A DNA stretch of 64,000 bases from Chroococcopsis sp964623815 (GTDB lineage: Bacteria > Cyanobacteriota > Cyanobacteriia > Cyanobacteriales > Microcystaceae). Below are positions 63,524 through 64,000 of the stretch, one piece after another (within the stretch, counting starts at the first letter, position 1; each line of letters starts with the position of its first letter). The notes under the pieces were generated by a model, which was not told the origin of the DNA, made no database searches, and was given only the letters and a program-made list of their open reading frames with translations. Both the position numbers and the translations under genes were made by a program. The stretch lies in contig CAZUVR010000003.1 of NCBI GenBank assembly GCA_964623815.1, forward strand, positions 75,687-139,686, read 5' to 3'.

Positions 63524-64000
63524 GATAGTGGCACGGGGATAAAAGACTAATAATTGATAATCTAGCTTGTTTCTTTTATTTTTTGGTATCCCCCAAAATG
63601 CATCCGCAATTGTCTCTACAACAGGAGTTGAACCCAAAACCCTTGCTAGATAATCGTTAAGAGCGGATTTATCTACCTGATTGATAGTGATGATGTAATC
63701 ATTCACCCGCAAGTATGATTCAAGCCTCTCTCGGGAAAAGCATTCAAGATGAGGCGCGTCTGGTTGTTTTACTTGGGTTAAAACTAAAATACCAATGTTT
63801 CATATTAATTTTATAGCGATCATACCATTTTTTTACAAACAGAATTTATCTTGAACACGCTAAAATCCTGTAACAAAAAGAAATTATCGATGCTATCTAT
63901 AACATATATATAGCAGTGAGGAATGAGAAGTGAGCAGTGAGGGTGATTTGCCCCGAGGGGTGTAAAAGCTTTTCTCACTCCTCTCTTCTCTTAACTCATT
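63524..64000. other. Upstream region of the hybrid kinase; degenerate heptamer repeats at the window end
   Basis: The segment holds the kinase promoter, not resolved. From about 63914 there is a non-coding stretch with GTGAG/GCAGTGAGG-type short repeats and partly complementary CTCACTCCTCTCTTCTC further on. This is the style of dispersed intergenic repeats also seen at 37620-37690. No gene was found after 63712. Confidence 0.4.

Noticed and set aside
63524..63712. 63-codon N-terminal extension of the hybrid kinase from TTG 63712 or GTG 63706
   Set aside because: The receiver domain begins properly at ATG 63523/63517, and the extension has no family-like sequence or strong ribosome site. It is not fully excluded.

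Overview
The window is from a cyanobacterial chromosome. The evidence is gene content (a high-light-inducible chlorophyll-binding protein with an HLR1 promoter motif, ycf35/DUF1257 with DUF2997 and a ferredoxin, the cyanobacterial biotin enzyme BioU, long-form Pta) and frequent HIP1-type GCGATCGC octamers. GC content is moderate. A genus cannot be fixed from the sequence. Two 100-base N runs (5707-5806 and 35342-35441) are scaffold gaps. I saw no tRNA, rRNA or CRISPR array.

Layout. 1-6942 (minus) is most of a giant secreted-type RTX/Calx-beta/PA14/CARDB protein with an array of almost identical 414-bp repeats; the first gap lies in that array and its flanks share an exact 55-bp overlap. 7372-9483 is pta. 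9663-16674 holds envelope and housekeeping genes (YRG-motif membrane protein, GT2, hexapeptide acyltransferase, hli, VOC protein, RlmI-type methyltransferase, recJ, zinc-ribbon membrane protein). 16782-18142 has a gutted Uma2 gene and a permease. 18545-21830 is a VWA / TPM / LemA envelope cluster. 21998-24831 is aroB and a lone ureC. 24828-29813 (minus) holds a membrane-anchored repeat protein, an FkbM methyltransferase, a DUF2232 membrane protein and a Crp/Fnr regulator. 29895-34229 carries an ASKHA-like unknown, DUF486, the DUF2997-ycf35-ferredoxin operon and bioU. 34235-35341 is an amino-acid ABC permease cut by the second gap.

35442-43909 is a glycan-type module: two tandem paralogous polytopic proteins with a shared C-terminal domain, a CDP-paratose-epimerase-like enzyme, a GtrA-GT2 fusion and a second epimerase. 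44031-47442 is a two-gene overlapping operon, a RelE-UvrD helicase fusion followed by a membrane-anchored PhnD-like sensor; this is the best candidate here for an undescribed system. 47447-51420 is an accessory stretch with an e(P4)-type phosphatase, a DNA methyltransferase next to what looks like an internally deleted restriction enzyme, a DUF3124 lipoprotein, an Uma2 pseudogene and a decayed IS5-like transposase. 51515-58681 returns to housekeeping: groEL/groES with a perfect CIRCE operator, ligA, an MshEN-like small protein, pyrF and three conserved unknowns. 58655-63523 is a large hybrid histidine kinase with its REC-GAF response regulator.

A theme is decay of nuclease genes: two Uma2 genes and one restriction-enzyme-like gene have lost their catalytic centre or are frameshifted, while the methyltransferase beside the last remains open.
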